Source: Pararge aegeria (Eukaryota; Arthropoda; Insecta; Lepidoptera; Nymphalidae). Taken from it: a stretch of DNA of 64,000 bases. The first letter of the stretch is position 1. Each line of letters opens with the position of its first letter. Positions 45,081 to 55,920 of this stretch are shown piece after piece. A program made the translations under genes and the position numbers. The stretch lies in assembly GCF_905163445.1 (NCBI RefSeq), contig NC_053197.1:12400001-12464000 (forward strand), in the 5' to 3' direction. The notes beneath the pieces are model-generated. The model had not been told where the DNA came from and made no database searches. It was given only the letters and a program-made list of their open reading frames with translations.

Positions 45081-45081
45081 C

Positions 45082-45200
45082 CTTATGGTAAAACCCTATT
45101 AGAGGTATGGTATACGTTAAACCCATGCCTCTATTCGGTCTACGCGGCATCGTACCGGAACGATCAGTCGCTTGGCGGTTCGTCAAAATGTGAAGGTCTG
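45082..45200 (+). repeat. Repeat family D copy
   Basis: 'ttagaggtatggtatacg', 'cggtctacgcggcatcgtac' and 'cggaacgatcagtcgcttgg' match the D family. Confidence 0.7.
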
Positions 45201-45274
45201 TCTTCTTGTTTATTCAATTCTTTTGTTCAGCATAACCACTGAACCGATCTGATTAAATAGGTATAGTAGGTAGA

Positions 45275-45535
45275 CATAATAATAATAATTTATATACTAC
45301 GACAACGCACACATCGCCATCTAGCCCGAAAGTAAGCGTAGCTTGTGTTATGGGTACTAAGATGACTGATGAATATTTTTACGAATAATATACATAAATA
45401 CTTATAATATACATATAAACACCCAGACACTGAAAAACATGCATGCTCATCACACAAACATTTTCCAGTTGTGGGAATCGACCGCCTTGGACTCAAAAAG
45501 CAGGGTCGCTGCAAACTTCGCCAATCGGGCGTCAT
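45275..45535 (-). mobile_element. SINE family F copy 2
   Basis: The head is 'gtgggaatcgaccgccttgg' to 'gccaatcgggcgtc', and the body holds 'gggtactaagatgactgat' and 'acacccagacactgaaaaac'. It is read on the minus strand. Confidence 0.85.
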
Positions 45536-45566
45536 ATTACAAATCAAAACATGATTTAAAAAAAAC

Positions 45567-45735
45567 GAAATTCCAAATTCATTTATTTAAAGTTGGCCAA
45601 ATATAAGAACAATTGAAACGTCAAGTCTGTCTGTTTGTAATGACTCTACCACCGATTCGGAAGGCAGATTCTACCGAGAAGAAGGTGGCAAGAAACTCAG
45701 CAGTTGCTTTTTTCAACTATTTACATTTTACACAA
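45567..45735 (-). repeat. Repeat family B copy 3
   Basis: 'aaacgtcaagtctgtctgtt', 'accaccgattcggaaggcag' and 'gagaagaaggtggcaagaaa' are the inverse of family B. It is one of the longest copies here. Confidence 0.8.
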
Positions 45736-45828
45736 ATAATAGTACTAGTAGTGGTAGGTTGTGTTATGTGTACTTATAAAAAAAATGACAGGAGCAAATT
45801 GGGAATTTATGATTAATGAATTTACTCT

Positions 45829-45985
45829 GGTCTGGTCTGGTGAGAGGCTTCGGCCGTGGCTAGTCTGTCGCCTCGAAATCGATTAGGGTGACGACTGACG
45901 AACAATACTCCCTAACAGGTTAGCCTGCTACCATCTTAGACTGCATTATCGCTTACCACCAAGTAAAATTGCAGTCAAAGGCTAA
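45829..45985 (-). repeat. Repeat family D copy, minus orientation
   Basis: 'gaggcttcggccgtggctag', 'ccctaacaggttagcctgct' and 'ccatcttagactgcattatc' mark it. Confidence 0.7.
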
Positions 45986-46004
45986 CTTGCAGTGGAATAA
46001 AAAA

Positions 46005-46272
46005 AACAAATAAATATTTTATGAATAATGAATGAATGAATACACTTTTATAGTACCTACACCAAAGAGAAAAAGTAGTTACTGAGATATAAATACATAT
46101 CAAGAGAGTACAATTTGGTGGCCTTATCGCTACATAGCGATTTAATATACCTACATAAACACTTATATAACAGATAAACACCAAGAAACTGAATGTTCCA
46201 ACTGTGGGAATCGAACTCGCAGCTGCGGACTAAAAGAGCAGGGTCACTGTCCAATGCGCCAATAGGCCATCG
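46005..46272 (-). mobile_element. SINE family F copy 3
   Basis: The head contains 'gtgggaatcgaactcgcagc' and 'aagagcagggtcactgtcca'. The body is diverged, with 'cataaacacttatataacag'. Confidence 0.75.
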
Positions 46273-46803
46273 TATAAGTACTTAGCCCATATACCTAAAG
46301 AGGTAATTTTGCTAACATCTTAGCGGTGGTTTCAAAGACGTTTTAGATTAATTTACTTTTATTTTGGAACATAACTTATTTTTTTTTAATTTTTAGCAAT
46401 ATATTTACGATTTTTTTTGTTTTAAGATTAACAAAAAGGAGAAATTATTATTTCTGCATTGTCCGTTAAAACTTTTACCATCTGCTATTTGGACAATGCA
46501 ACTTTTTTGCCACGCAGTGCAATTTGCAAAATGCAAAAGGGTGACATCTTTATAATAACATTAAAACTGGTTTTCAGCAATAATTGCGAAAATTTTTAAT
46601 AGTTTGAAATATTGAGCAGCTGCTATCCATATCGACTAAATAATGTTTAAATGTGAAAGTGTACTTGTTTGTTTGTTCGTTTACTTGTGTTAAGAATACT
46701 ATTAAATCCAAACCAGTGACAAAAAAATCTCTCGCGGTCCCTCGGGCCATAACTGATCTTGAAGCAGTCTGTGTAAACCTTTATGGCAAATTTTACTCTG
46801 TAA

Positions 46804-47088
46804 ATCATCATCATCATCATCGTATTAATCCATTACCTGCCCACTTCAGGGCACGGGTCCTCTCCCACAATGAGAAGGGATTAAGGCCGTAGTCCACCAC
46901 GCTGGCCCACTGCGGTTTGGTGGACTCCACATACCTTTAAGAAAATTATGTAGAACTCTCAGGCATGCAGGTTACCTTACGATGTTTTCCTACGCCGTTG
47001 AAGTGATATTTTAATTACTTAAAACGCACATAACTTAGAAAAGTTAGAGTGTGTGCTGGGATTCGAACTCGGCCTCCCGAAAGTGATG
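46804..47088 (-). mobile_element. SINE family A copy, near full length
   Basis: It starts at the (ATC)n 3' end 'aatcatcatcatcatcatcg' and reaches the box B-like 'gattcgaactcggcctcccg'. It is read on the minus strand. Confidence 0.9.
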
Positions 47089-47495
47089 CGAATAACTAAA
47101 ACCCTAAAGACTTCTAAATAATAAAACCTTTTATACCAATGAACACACTTTTTAAAAACTATTCAATAGAAATAACTCATCGGAACACCAACAATACAGA
47201 AATGATGTAACGGCGGATATTTAATAATAAATAATAAAATTTTATCACACAAAAGTACATTTTACCCCGCGTACAGCACGCGTGGGGTTACAGTTTTAAC
47301 AGAAAAATGGGGAATTGGGTCGAAAAGGTCATCTTATTTGGGGCTCGCATTGAAGGGTTAAAACGCCCTAATAACTGGCCTGCGCAGGGCGCACCTAATG
47401 TATGCTTTGCCGACTGGTCTTTCCGTGGACCGGCCATGTGCCTTACTTGCATAATTGTTTATTGACCCAGCTTGAAAGCTTCGTCGTTTCCTCTT

Positions 47496-47759
47496 AAATA
47501 TGAAGAGTGTGCTCAGGAGCTTTTCGATTTGGTTAAACCATCTCCTGTCTACCATCAAACTGCGAGGTACCGAAAGAATCTGCACCGTTACGTTGTTGAA
47601 ATAACATCTACACGTAGGACCTTTTTGCTTCTTCCTTGCTGATCAAAGGCAAATGCCTGGAATGCCCTCCCATCTTCCGTCTTCCCCGATACCTATAATC
47701 TGGGTACCTTAAAATCTAGAGTGAATGGGCATCTTCTAGGCAAGCGCGCTCCATCTTAG
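47496..47759 (+). pseudogene. Decayed LINE ORF2 C-terminus
   Basis: An 88-codon plus frame reads KYEECAQELFDLVKPSP and, later, NAWNALPSSVFPDTYNLGTL, ending at TAG (47757-47759). WNALPSSVFP..YNLGTLKSRVNGHL is the C-terminal signature of Jockey/CR1-type insect LINEs. A TGA at 47640-47642 interrupts the frame. The 3' UTR follows with 'gctgcatcatcacttagcat' and a short A-rich tail near 47820. Confidence 0.75.
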
Positions 47760-47913
47760 GCTGCATCATCACTTAGCATCAGGTGTGATTGCGGTCAAGC
47801 ACTTGTCTATATATTAAAAATTAAAAAAAAAAATATACAATTTTAGTTTTATCCTAGTAGTGTTAGCAAATCTGCCTTTGTATGTACATTTGGTTAAAGA
47901 TAAAAAGGGATTC

Positions 47914-48290
47914 AGACTGGTCAAAATTATGCATAATCTGTGGTCTGTGTGTAATTAGGTATTCAAAATGACAGGAACCCAGATCAAAAAGAAAGGTCAT
48001 ATAAAATTACTGGAAAAATAGTGGTACAGGGACAGAAAGTAAAAATTATCCGTAATCTGTGGTCCGTATAAGTTGGAGTAATTATTCAAAATGACAGGAA
48101 CCCAGATCAAAAAGGAAGATCATATAAAATTGAGAGAAAAATAGTGGTACAGAGACAGAAGGTTAAAATTATCCGTAATCTGTGGTCGGTATAAGTTGGA
48201 GTAGGTATTCAAAATGACAGGAACCCAGATCAAAAAGGAAGGTCATATAAAATTGCGGGAAAAATAGTGGTAGGTACAGAGACAAAAGTT
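47914..48290 (+). repeat. 123-bp tandem repeat, about three units
   Basis: The block 'attcaaaatgacaggaaccc' starts at 47961, 48084 and 48207, giving two exact periods of 123. Units 2 and 3 are the most alike. Each contains 'ccgtaatctgtggtc' (or close) and 'aaaaatagtggta'. It has no coding character. It abuts an inverted repeat starting at 48305. Confidence 0.9.
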
Positions 48291-48304
48291 TGAAGGGAAG
48301 ATTT

Positions 48305-48739
48305 ATGGAGGGTAGAGGTAAGGAGAGTCATCTTATATGGGAGAAAAGTTGAAAAAGTGTCCAATGTATGCGCTAAATAACAGTTCAAAAATCCTCCACA
48401 ATGGCGCTGGTGGATGCACAGGGTATGGTATGAATGTAGCAATCGTAGATGAATTGAAGTATGCCGAGTTAAAAAATTTAATGTCATTATCGACTAAAGT
48501 AGTTAATTATTGAGAATTTCAACAACTTGCGTTGTACAAAATATTGTGGTAAATATAACCTTACTTCCTTGTATCCCCATACTTCCTTGTTTATTTTTTT
48601 AAGCCTTCTCTAACAATATTTATATTTGGCGCTTCTTTTAAGAGTTACCCTGATGCAAATGTGGCGCCATCCTAATTTAATACATTTTGACGACACTTTT
48701 TCATATACACAGATGACTCTCCTTACCTCTACCCTCCAT
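48305..48739. repeat. 29-bp exact inverted repeat pair enclosing 377 bp
   Basis: 48305-48333 and 48711-48739 are exact reverse complements, with core 'atggagggtagaggtaagga'. Weaker complementarity extends inward ('gaaaaagtgtc'). This could be the ends of an unrecognised DNA element that also carries the adjacent 123-bp tandem repeat. Confidence 0.75.
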
Positions 48740-48874
48740 AGGAAGATTGAAGAAGTTATCTCTTTGTAGTTAAAAGTGTGCTATAAGTACAGCTAGCTTG
48801 ATGTTTAAGTTTATAATGTGGTATGTTATAATTAGACATACTAAAACGATTAAACTTTGTAACATATGAATATG

Positions 48875-50534
48875 GGATTTCTTTTAGTCATCATCATCAT
48901 CATCAAAGCTCTACAGCCCTGGGTGGGCCTTGGCTTGGTCAAGCATATTTTTCCATTTGAGGCGGTCAGAAGCTGCTTCTTTCCAGCTCCGAACTCCCAG
49001 AACCCTCATATCCCTCTCAACTCCATCACTCCACCGACCCCTAGGTCGTCCTCGGCTTCTACGCCCCTCCAAAGTGCCCTCCATCAACCTCTTTGGCGCT
49101 CTCGTGCCTTCCATGCGTTGCACATGCCCTGCCCATTGCATTCTTAACAGTTTGATAGTTCTGACGACATTCGGTTCTTTAAATAGTTCGTATAGCTCGT
49201 GATTATACCGAATGCGCCAAAAACCATTATCCTGCATAGCACCAAACACTCGTCGCAAGACCTTTCGTTCGAAAATGAGCAGACTGTTTTCGTCTTTCTT
49301 GCTTAAGACCCAACATTCTGCGCCATATGTAAGTATTGGCCGGAGCAAGGTCTTATAGACGAGTATTTTCAGACTTCTCGACAGAATCTTTGATCGAAGA
49401 TAAGGTAAAAGTCCGAAGTAACATTTATTTGCCGATGTGATTCTCCTGTTAATTTCAGATGATATTTCGTTGTCCGCCGTGACAAGAGAACCAAGATATA
49501 CGAAATCCCTAACTGTGGCGAAGGTGTTCGTGCCAATTTTAATACTTTCTTCGAGTGGGGTTTTTTGGACGCTTAAAACCGGCATGTACTTAGTCTTATC
49601 TTGGTTGACACACATTCCCGCTGCTTGGGTTGCACTCTCTAGTGCTAGGTACGCATTGTTCAGGGCTTGTCGAGATCTGCTTACAATGTCCAAGTCATCG
49701 GCGTATCCTAAAACCTGAACAGATTTATAGAAAATGGTGCCGTCTTTTTCAATTTTTGAAGCTTGCATACATTTGTCTAGCACAATATTAAAAAGCAGGC
49801 AAGATAGCGCATCACCTTGTCGTAAACCGTCATTCACCAGAAAGGAGTCCGAGAGGTCTGCTTGGATTTTTATTCTGCAGTCTGTTTTTTCGAGGGTCAT
49901 TCTTGTCAAAGATATCAATTTCGGTGGTATGTTGATGTCTTTCATGGCTTGGATTAGGAAGCTTCTATGTACACTATCATAGGCAGCTTTAAAGTCTATG
50001 AACAGATGGTGGGTGTCGACATTAAATTCTCGAGTCTTTTCCAGAATCTGCCGCAGACAGAATAGTTGGTCGGTAGTGGATCTATTTGGCCGGAATCCAC
50101 ATTGGAATTCCCCTAATAAGGGCTCAGTGTACTTTAATAGCTTGTCATACAGAACGTTTGCAAAGATCTTATAAGCTACATTGAGAAGTGAAATACCCCT
50201 GTAGTTAGTGCACTCCAGCACATCACCTTTTTTGTGTAATGGAGATATGATCGCTGTTTTCCATTCATCGGGCAATCTTTCCTTACTCTATATTTGATCT
50301 ATAAGAGTATGAATTTCTTTGTGAAGTCTCAGTCCTCCGTATTTAATTAGCTCGCCTTGTATATTATCAGAACCTGGCGATTTATTGTTTCTAAGGCGCT
50401 GGATTGCTCGTTCAACGTCTTCGAGGGTTGGTCTCGGTAGCTCATTATTATCGATATTTAGGTCAAGTTCGGGAGTGGCTGCCAGGGGTTTAGGAGTATT
50501 TAAGAGGTTAGCTTAGGTTAGGATTTCTTTTAGT
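48875..50534 (-). mobile_element. 5'-truncated RTE-like LINE (48889-50520) with 14-bp target-site duplication
   Basis: GGATTTCTTTTAGT at 48875-48888 is repeated exactly at 50521-50534. The element reads on the minus strand and ends only a few bases after the ORF stop in a (GAT)n tail (plus strand 'tcatcatcatcatcatcaa'). A very short 3' UTR and trinucleotide tail are RTE-clade habits. Only the reverse-transcriptase and C-terminal parts remain; the endonuclease is missing. The intact duplication suggests a fairly recent insertion. Confidence 0.9.
48911..50506 (-). pseudogene. Reverse transcriptase of the RTE-like LINE, one in-frame stop
   Basis: Reading on the minus strand, the frame starts within the element with RLRNNKSPGSDNIQGELIK and meets TAG at 50288-50290. 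From 50275 it is open for 454 codons to the stop before the GAT tail. Visible RT motifs are EFQCGFRPNRSTTDQLF, HLFIDFKAAYDSV, NDGLRQGDALSCLLFN and the catalytic GYADDLDIV. The C-terminal LLRMQWAGHVQRMEG and RGRPRGRWSDGVERDM are typical of RTE-like elements. The stop probably arose from a Trp codon (TGG to TAG), since related proteins tend to have Ile-Trp before 'P-E/D-E-W'; this is an inference. The frame has no convincing ATG; TTG at 50273-50275 is merely the first alternative start after the stop. The product is almost certainly not made as a functional enzyme. Confidence 0.85.
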
Positions 50535-50674
50535 ACCTACATTAAAACCCTAAACAACTCTAATGAATACCGATAAATTATATCGAATATAAATTTAAAG
50601 TAACAAGTTTATTCCACCTAAAATTTTCTTACTTGTGCGAAATTTAGATACAACATGAGTCGATAGTTGGAATT

Positions 50675-50860
50675 TCGGTTGAATTCAGAATTAATTTATT
50701 AACAGTAGCCCTACTTTGTAAGCACTTTTGAAACGCCAAGTATATCTGTTTGTAGTGACTCTACCACCGGTTCGGAAGGCAGACCTTACCGAGAAGAAGC
50801 TGATCGGAAACTCAGCAAATACCCTTTTCCGGCATCAACATCTTACAATGTAACAATCAT
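50675..50860 (-). repeat. Repeat family B copy 4
   Basis: 'tgactctaccaccggttcgg', 'aaggcagaccttaccgagaa' and 'cggaaactcagcaaatac' mark it. It lies about 140 bases right of the LINE. Confidence 0.8.
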
Positions 50861-50971
50861 TATTTTATCGTTTAGCAGAGAGCATAGCTGACAGGTTCTC
50901 AGAAAGCAGTCATTAAAAACATTATTAACTGTATAGTAACCTCGCCGTAATAAATGTTTAGGATATTCAAA

Positions 50972-51055
50972 AAATTCAAAATTCATTTATTTCAAGTAGG
51001 CCCATTTTACAAACACTTTTAAAACGTCAAGTAGGTGTATATATAGTAAGTAAGA
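50972..51055 (-). repeat. Repeat family B fragment (copy 5)
   Basis: 'aaattcatttatttcaagta', 'ggcccattttacaaacactt' and 'aaaacgtcaagta' are the 3' half of family B in inverse. Confidence 0.75.
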
Positions 51056-51263
51056 TAAATAGTCACTTAGTTAGAGAAGATAGTAAGTTGATTGTTTATA
51101 AAAGAACGAATTTAATAGTTAATATTTTGTTTTGTCTAAAAAGTACTACTTTATTATAAATATTTAAAGTAAAAAAGTTAAAACAAACTAAGGCGAGCGC
51201 CATCTTTTAAATTGCTTTTAATGCTTGCTGCAATTTAAAACATTTATTGCATTGTTTCAACAA

Positions 51264-51563
51264 GCGGTGATAGCCCTGTGGTTAGGATTTTGACTTCACT
51301 TTCGGAGGGGCGAGTTCGAATCCCAGCACGCAACCTTTTCTGAGTTATGTGCGTTAGAGGCAATTAAAATATCACTTGCTTCAACGGTGAAGCATAACAT
51401 CGTAAGGAAACCTGCATGCCTGAGAGTTTTCCATAATGGTCTTAAAGGTGTGTAAAGTCCACCAATCAGCACTGGGCCAGCGTGGTGGACTAAGCCTTAA
51501 CCCCTTCTCATTGTGGGAGGAGACCTGTGCCCTTTAGTGGGCTGGTAATGGGTTGATATGATG
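51264..51563 (+). mobile_element. SINE family A copy, full length
   Basis: The head is 'gcggtgatagccctgtggtt' (box A-like) and 'gagttcgaatcccagcac' (box B), the body has 'acctgcatgcctgagag', and the end is 'gtaatgggttgatatgatg'. This is the most complete copy in the window. Confidence 0.92.
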
Positions 51564-51589
51564 AATTTACTTAGGTTTGAGGTTTGGAG

Positions 51590-51706
51590 CAAGTGATATT
51601 TTAATTACTCAAAACGCACTTAGAAAAGTTATCGGTGCGTGCTGGGATTCGAACTCGGCCCCCCGAAAGCGAAGTCGACCACCTACCAATGCGCTATCAC
51701 CGCTTA
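51590..51706 (-). mobile_element. SINE family A head, inverted partner
   Basis: 'aagtgatattttaattactc' through 'gggattcgaactcggccccc' to 'gcgctatcaccgc' is the 5' half of family A on the minus strand, 27 bases after the full copy. The two form an inverted pair. Confidence 0.88.
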
Positions 51707-52737
51707 TATAAAGTAAGTTAGTAACCCAAATTTGATCCTTAAACTTATAGAATTGTAGGTAAAAGTAGAGTAGTGTAGTTTCCGTGACGCTTAAAATCTC
51801 CAAATGCCAATCCTAGCTACATAATGAAAACATTACGCGAAATAGGTGTTCATAGTTATTACAACTGCCATCATAACGTGACCTCCTACGCCCTCGACGT
51901 CTTGTGAAATCAGATTATAAAAGACGCAACAAATAATCCGCGAGAGGTCCAATTTGAATGGCTAAGTTGTAGTACAATCCGAATCAAAATTCAAAACCGC
52001 GCTCTCTCTTAATCCGTGTTGAGGATCACAATAAAAGGTAATACATTTTAACTCCTCAGACAAATTTTGAGCAATTTTAAGCTTTATTTAGATTGGAGTT
52101 AAGATAGGAATTGCTTGTACCTAACAAAAATAAGATTATCCAAGCGAAAGTAGAAGGTGAAAGGGAGACATTTAGGCATAAAGTGCGATGTACAGCTAAA
52201 CCTAAAAACGTTTTCTAGGGAAGTTTCTGAATATATACTTGGAACGCTCGAGTGATTAAGACAGGAAATATTAACTGAGGACGAAACTCACAAAAAACAT
52301 TAAATCTTATAAATAAGTAATGTTACAAACTTATAAATTAAAAATAAAAGTATCAGGAAAATAAAGGGAGAAGAAAGAAAAAGAAAGTCAGAAAATCAAA
52401 AAGTTAAAACGTTTTTCGATCGTGGTTGATCTTCTTTTGTTTTGGGGTTAAAATGTTTTATTAAATATTTATTTAATAATGTTTCTGGGCTCTCTAACTC
52501 TATGCTTAGTTTGGTAAAACAGGTATTTAATGATGCTAATTTTGTAACACTCAAAAGTAGGTAAGTAATTACCTACTAGTCCTCACAATTATTTTGTATA
52601 ATTAATGTACAAAGTTATTGTGAGGACATTGTATTATGTGCAAAAGGCATAAGGTGAGGATTTTCAACAAATGAGGTTTATTTCACTGAGATATTTTTTC
52701 TTGTGTTTATAAAACAAGGCATTCGTTTACTGTATAC
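51707..52737. other. Intergenic stretch
   Basis: AT-rich with no recognisable gene. An imperfect inverted repeat around 'agtcctcacaatta...ttgtgaggac' lies near 52578-52626. Confidence 0.4.
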
Positions 52738-53318
52738 GTTTATCCTTATCCCAGGTAGCTAGTAACAAGTGTATTGGCGATTGCACTTAACACGTAGCAC
52801 TTTTTTTTATTTATTTAAACATCTTTATTGCGTAATAAAGGAGAAATTACAAATATAGTTAAACAAAAAATTAAAAGCAAAAGGCGACCTTATCACTAAA
52901 AGTGATCTCTGCCAGGTAACCTTACCGATAGTACACAACAAAACATGAGAGACGGGAAATCGCAATTAAAATAAACAATACATAAATTTACACACTTAAG
53001 TACATACTACTAATAACTAATATAATAAATAACTTTCACTTTGTGATTGGAATACGAAACTCCACTGAAAATAGACACACTGTGTATCCAAACAATGAAG
53101 TTTCTTAAAATAACTCTTTAATAAGCTATTATTCTGATGCACAAATATTTTAATATTAGGTTTTATAAAACGCGACGATTAAAATCGTCTGTATGCGTTG
53201 CTCCTCATCCCAGGTGGCGAGTAACCAGTGTAGCGCGTCTCATTTGCGATTGCAATTAACTCGTAGCACTCCGTGATTAGAACACGCAACTCCGCTGAAA
53301 ATAGACACACTTTGTACA
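52738..53318 (+). repeat. Segmental direct duplication, first copy split by an insertion
   Basis: Copy 2 (53199-53318) runs 'catcccaggtggcgagtaac' ... 'cgtagcactccgtgattag' ... 'ctgaaaatagacacacttt' without a break. Copy 1 has the same parts at 52738-52806 and 53037-53095, separated by a 234-base retroelement-like insertion. Confidence 0.75.
52803..53036 (-). mobile_element. LINE 3' end insertion
   Basis: It starts with T-rich DNA ('tttttttatttatttaaac') and contains 'aaaggcgaccttatcact' and 'ctgccaggtaacctta', the inverse of the LINE 3' UTR block at 39700-39770. CACTTT flanks both sides and occurs once in the unbroken relative, so it is a plausible target-site duplication. Confidence 0.65.
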
Positions 53319-54330
53319 CAAAAAAAAAAGAAAATTAAACTACATTTTGCCCGCAGTTTCACTGGCGTTAAATGTGGGACGTAGTGTGTTGTAATATAAC
53401 CGATAACGTTCCCCTATAAACGGACAATAGTATATAACGAATAAAAAGTTTTTCAATCGGAGTGGCGGTTACTGGAATAGACGTTTTTTAATACCAGACA
53501 TAATATTTAAATTAGTTTTATATGAATATTGTATTTTTCATTAATTTAATTACATACTAGGTTGACTTATTACACGCTATTTCACCAGCACAAAATGAGA
53601 AAATAAAAAAATATATTTACTTAAATAACGAGTTACATATGGCAATTCTTTTTTTAAATGTTTATTATTACTAGTTCTTAGAATTAGCGCGAAGACCCAA
53701 AATGTAGACCTATAAACCCAGACATCCAGTTACTGACTCATGATAGACTTTGGTTATAGTTCTTAAACCAGGACAGCCAAACTTACGCGATTTCTTACGT
53801 ATTTATTAACTTAGCGATAGTTAAAAAACTAAGACTATAACTAACCATCATCTCTTTCAATAAAAATCATTAAAGGCGGGTACAAAAAAAAAACGATTTA
53901 AAAAGATTGTTTATTTCATTTAATTTACCAAAATACCAGAACCATAAACCTGTTAGTTCTTGCAAATGTTTAGATTAGGTAGCTACGTTTAATTAAACAC
54001 CATTCATCTAGATATTTAGGAATCGCAGGTAGACACCGCAGACGCTGAGTGCGAGGTAAATAACAAAGAAATATGTAACAAAAGCCTTTCAGCGAGGGAG
54101 CGTGGACAATTTTACACGAGTATTTACAACCCTGCTGTCCAACGGTCTCGAGAAATTGCGGGGATAAGGATGCGAAATAAATTCTTTACCGATATCGATG
54201 AACGCAAACAAGTCAGCGCATTAATTTTTTTTTATTTTTATCAGTGTTTTTACATACACTCGCTATCGCTACAGTCGCTACAGTAGCTATAAGACTGATG
54301 TGAAAGGCAAATACTAATTTTCGGCAGCGA
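53319..54330. other. Intergenic stretch
   Basis: No gene or bounded repeat was recognised in this AT-rich DNA. Confidence 0.4.
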
Positions 54331-54337
54331 CGGTAGG

Positions 54338-54445
54338 AGAGCCGTAGCTTAATTGGTGAAAGCGCTAAGGCCGCGATTGCCCGAGAGCCGCAGGTTCAAA
54401 TCCTGTCGGTTCCGAAAAATTTTATATGCATTTTAAATTTATAAA
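54338..54445 (+). mobile_element. tRNA-derived SINE (family H) with tRNA-like head
   Basis: 'gccgtagcttaattggtg' resembles box A and 'ggttcaaatcc' box B. The T-arm (CAGG TTCAAAT CCTG) and acceptor ends can pair, but the anticodon stem is poor, so it is not a working tRNA. The tail 'attttatatgcattttaaat' recurs at 63331-63395. Confidence 0.6.
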
Positions 54446-55500
54446 AAGAGCATTAAAAGTAGCCGTAGAGTACTACGTAGCCAAGCATTTACTGTCTCAT
54501 TATTTTTGGAGTTATATCATTCAATCACTGCTTTTTAGACGTTATGCAGTTAGGATAAGGGTTAATTTTTCCAAATGAAACTAGTTTATCTATAGCACAC
54601 AATGAAATGTAGTCTCCAATGATAATTTATTTAGTACTAGCGGACCCTAGCAACTTCGTCCGTGTATGAGTCAATCAAAAAAGCTAGAATAGATCTGATG
54701 CTAACATCATAATCATCGTGGCTAGCTATGTTCCCTCTATTATTTTACGTGGTATACTGAGTTAGTGAGCTGTCATTATTTTTCTGTGTAAATATTTAAT
54801 TTATATATTAAAAAAAGATGATTCTAATACCTATTTGAAAATCACATAGATAATGTAATAAAAATAAAAATTTATACAGTTTATCGATTAAAATGTGTCA
54901 AACACTATTCAACCATCATCAACACCGCATTCGGAAAATCTACACTTAACCAGAAGAGCCAGCCCTCCCATTTATCCTTACACTGTCCTATGGGGTGGGA
55001 GGAAAGGTGGAAGTGGGTGGGTGGCTACGGGGGGGTTAATTCGGGGCGCAAAGGGCAATGGGCGCTCGCGCAACTTACCGCTTGTAGCGATTTGCTCTTT
55101 GACTAAGTTTTATGCTTTACTTTGGGTTCGGAAGTTTTTGGAACAAGCAAATATTAATATATGCACGCGTTGAACTCGAGGTTAGTGAGTTTCCTTGTTG
55201 CCAAAGCCAGTTTAAGTGGCTTGGTTTGCCAAAAAAATTCTAAAATAGTAAACCTGTATTAAAGTTTTTAATTTGCCCTTTTCTGTTCTTTTTGCTTTTT
55301 ATTTACGATCCTTAAAGTGAAATGTGTTTAACACGGATTTTTTTATAATAATAATAAGAAAGTTTTTTTATTTCATTATAAAATACAATTTTTACTTAAA
55401 TTAGGCCCCCAAACTGCGGTATCCCGTGTCTTGGGGGTCAGTGTCTTCCCACATGTGCAGCGATATTAAAGAAAAATAAAAATACTAATTTTAGAATTCG
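54446..55500. other. Intergenic stretch
   Basis: The segment 54950-55080 is richer in G+C, with G-runs. An open frame of 92 codons (54895-55173) looks fortuitous. No family was recognised. Confidence 0.35.
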
Positions 55501-55516
55501 TCGTAACCAAGACAAT

Positions 55517-55634
55517 ATGTGCGTGTGTGTGTTCACATGTGTATGTGTGGGTGTGTGTGTTCACATGTGTATGTGTGGGTGTGTGTGTGAGTGCTGGTGT
55601 GTGTGTGTGTGTGCGCGTGTGTGTGTATGTGAGT

Positions 55635-55666
<32 letters not shown>

Positions 55667-55690
55667 AGGTATGTGTGTTTGAGAATGTGT
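55517..55690 (+). repeat. (GT)n microsatellite with a 28-bp higher-order unit
   Basis: Mostly GT dinucleotides. The left part repeats a 28-base unit containing 'ttcacatgtgtatgtgtggg' twice (at 55532 and 55560). Open frames over it are artefacts of the repeat. Confidence 0.95.
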
Positions 55691-55847
55691 AACAACAAGT
55701 ATCAAAACAACATCATACATATAAACGAAGTATTTAAAAAATCAAATCTTTGTTTCTTGGAAAACCTACAATAGAGTAAAACTATATATTTGTTTTTGAT
55801 TGACATATGCCCAAGCTGGCAAAGTAAGAACAAAATAAAAATAGGTT

Positions 55848-55920
55848 ATACTAGCCCACCGCTGGGCACTTTCCTCCTTTCTCATACGAGAGCCGGGAAT
55901 TCAGCTTTGACCCAAGAGGA
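55848..55920 (+). repeat. Short dispersed repeat fragment
   Basis: 'ctagcccaccgctgggcact' and 'tctcatacgagagccgggaa' resemble a common lepidopteran repeat. The related 'cccactactgggcatagag' is near 59808. Confidence 0.5.

Noticed and set aside
46804..46830. (ATC)n run as an independent microsatellite
   Set aside because: It is the 3' tail of the adjoining family A SINE.
48866..49982. Several plus-strand open frames of 82-93 codons
   Set aside because: They lie antisense to the RTE-like reverse transcriptase and have no features of their own.
54338..54414. tRNA gene
   Set aside because: Box A, box B and the T-arm are present but the anticodon stem does not pair well. A repeat-specific tail shared with 63331-63395 follows, so it is a SINE head.
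55466..55774. Two open frames of about 85 codons, rich in Cys/Val or Thr/His
   Set aside because: Both are translations of a GT microsatellite in opposite directions and not genes.
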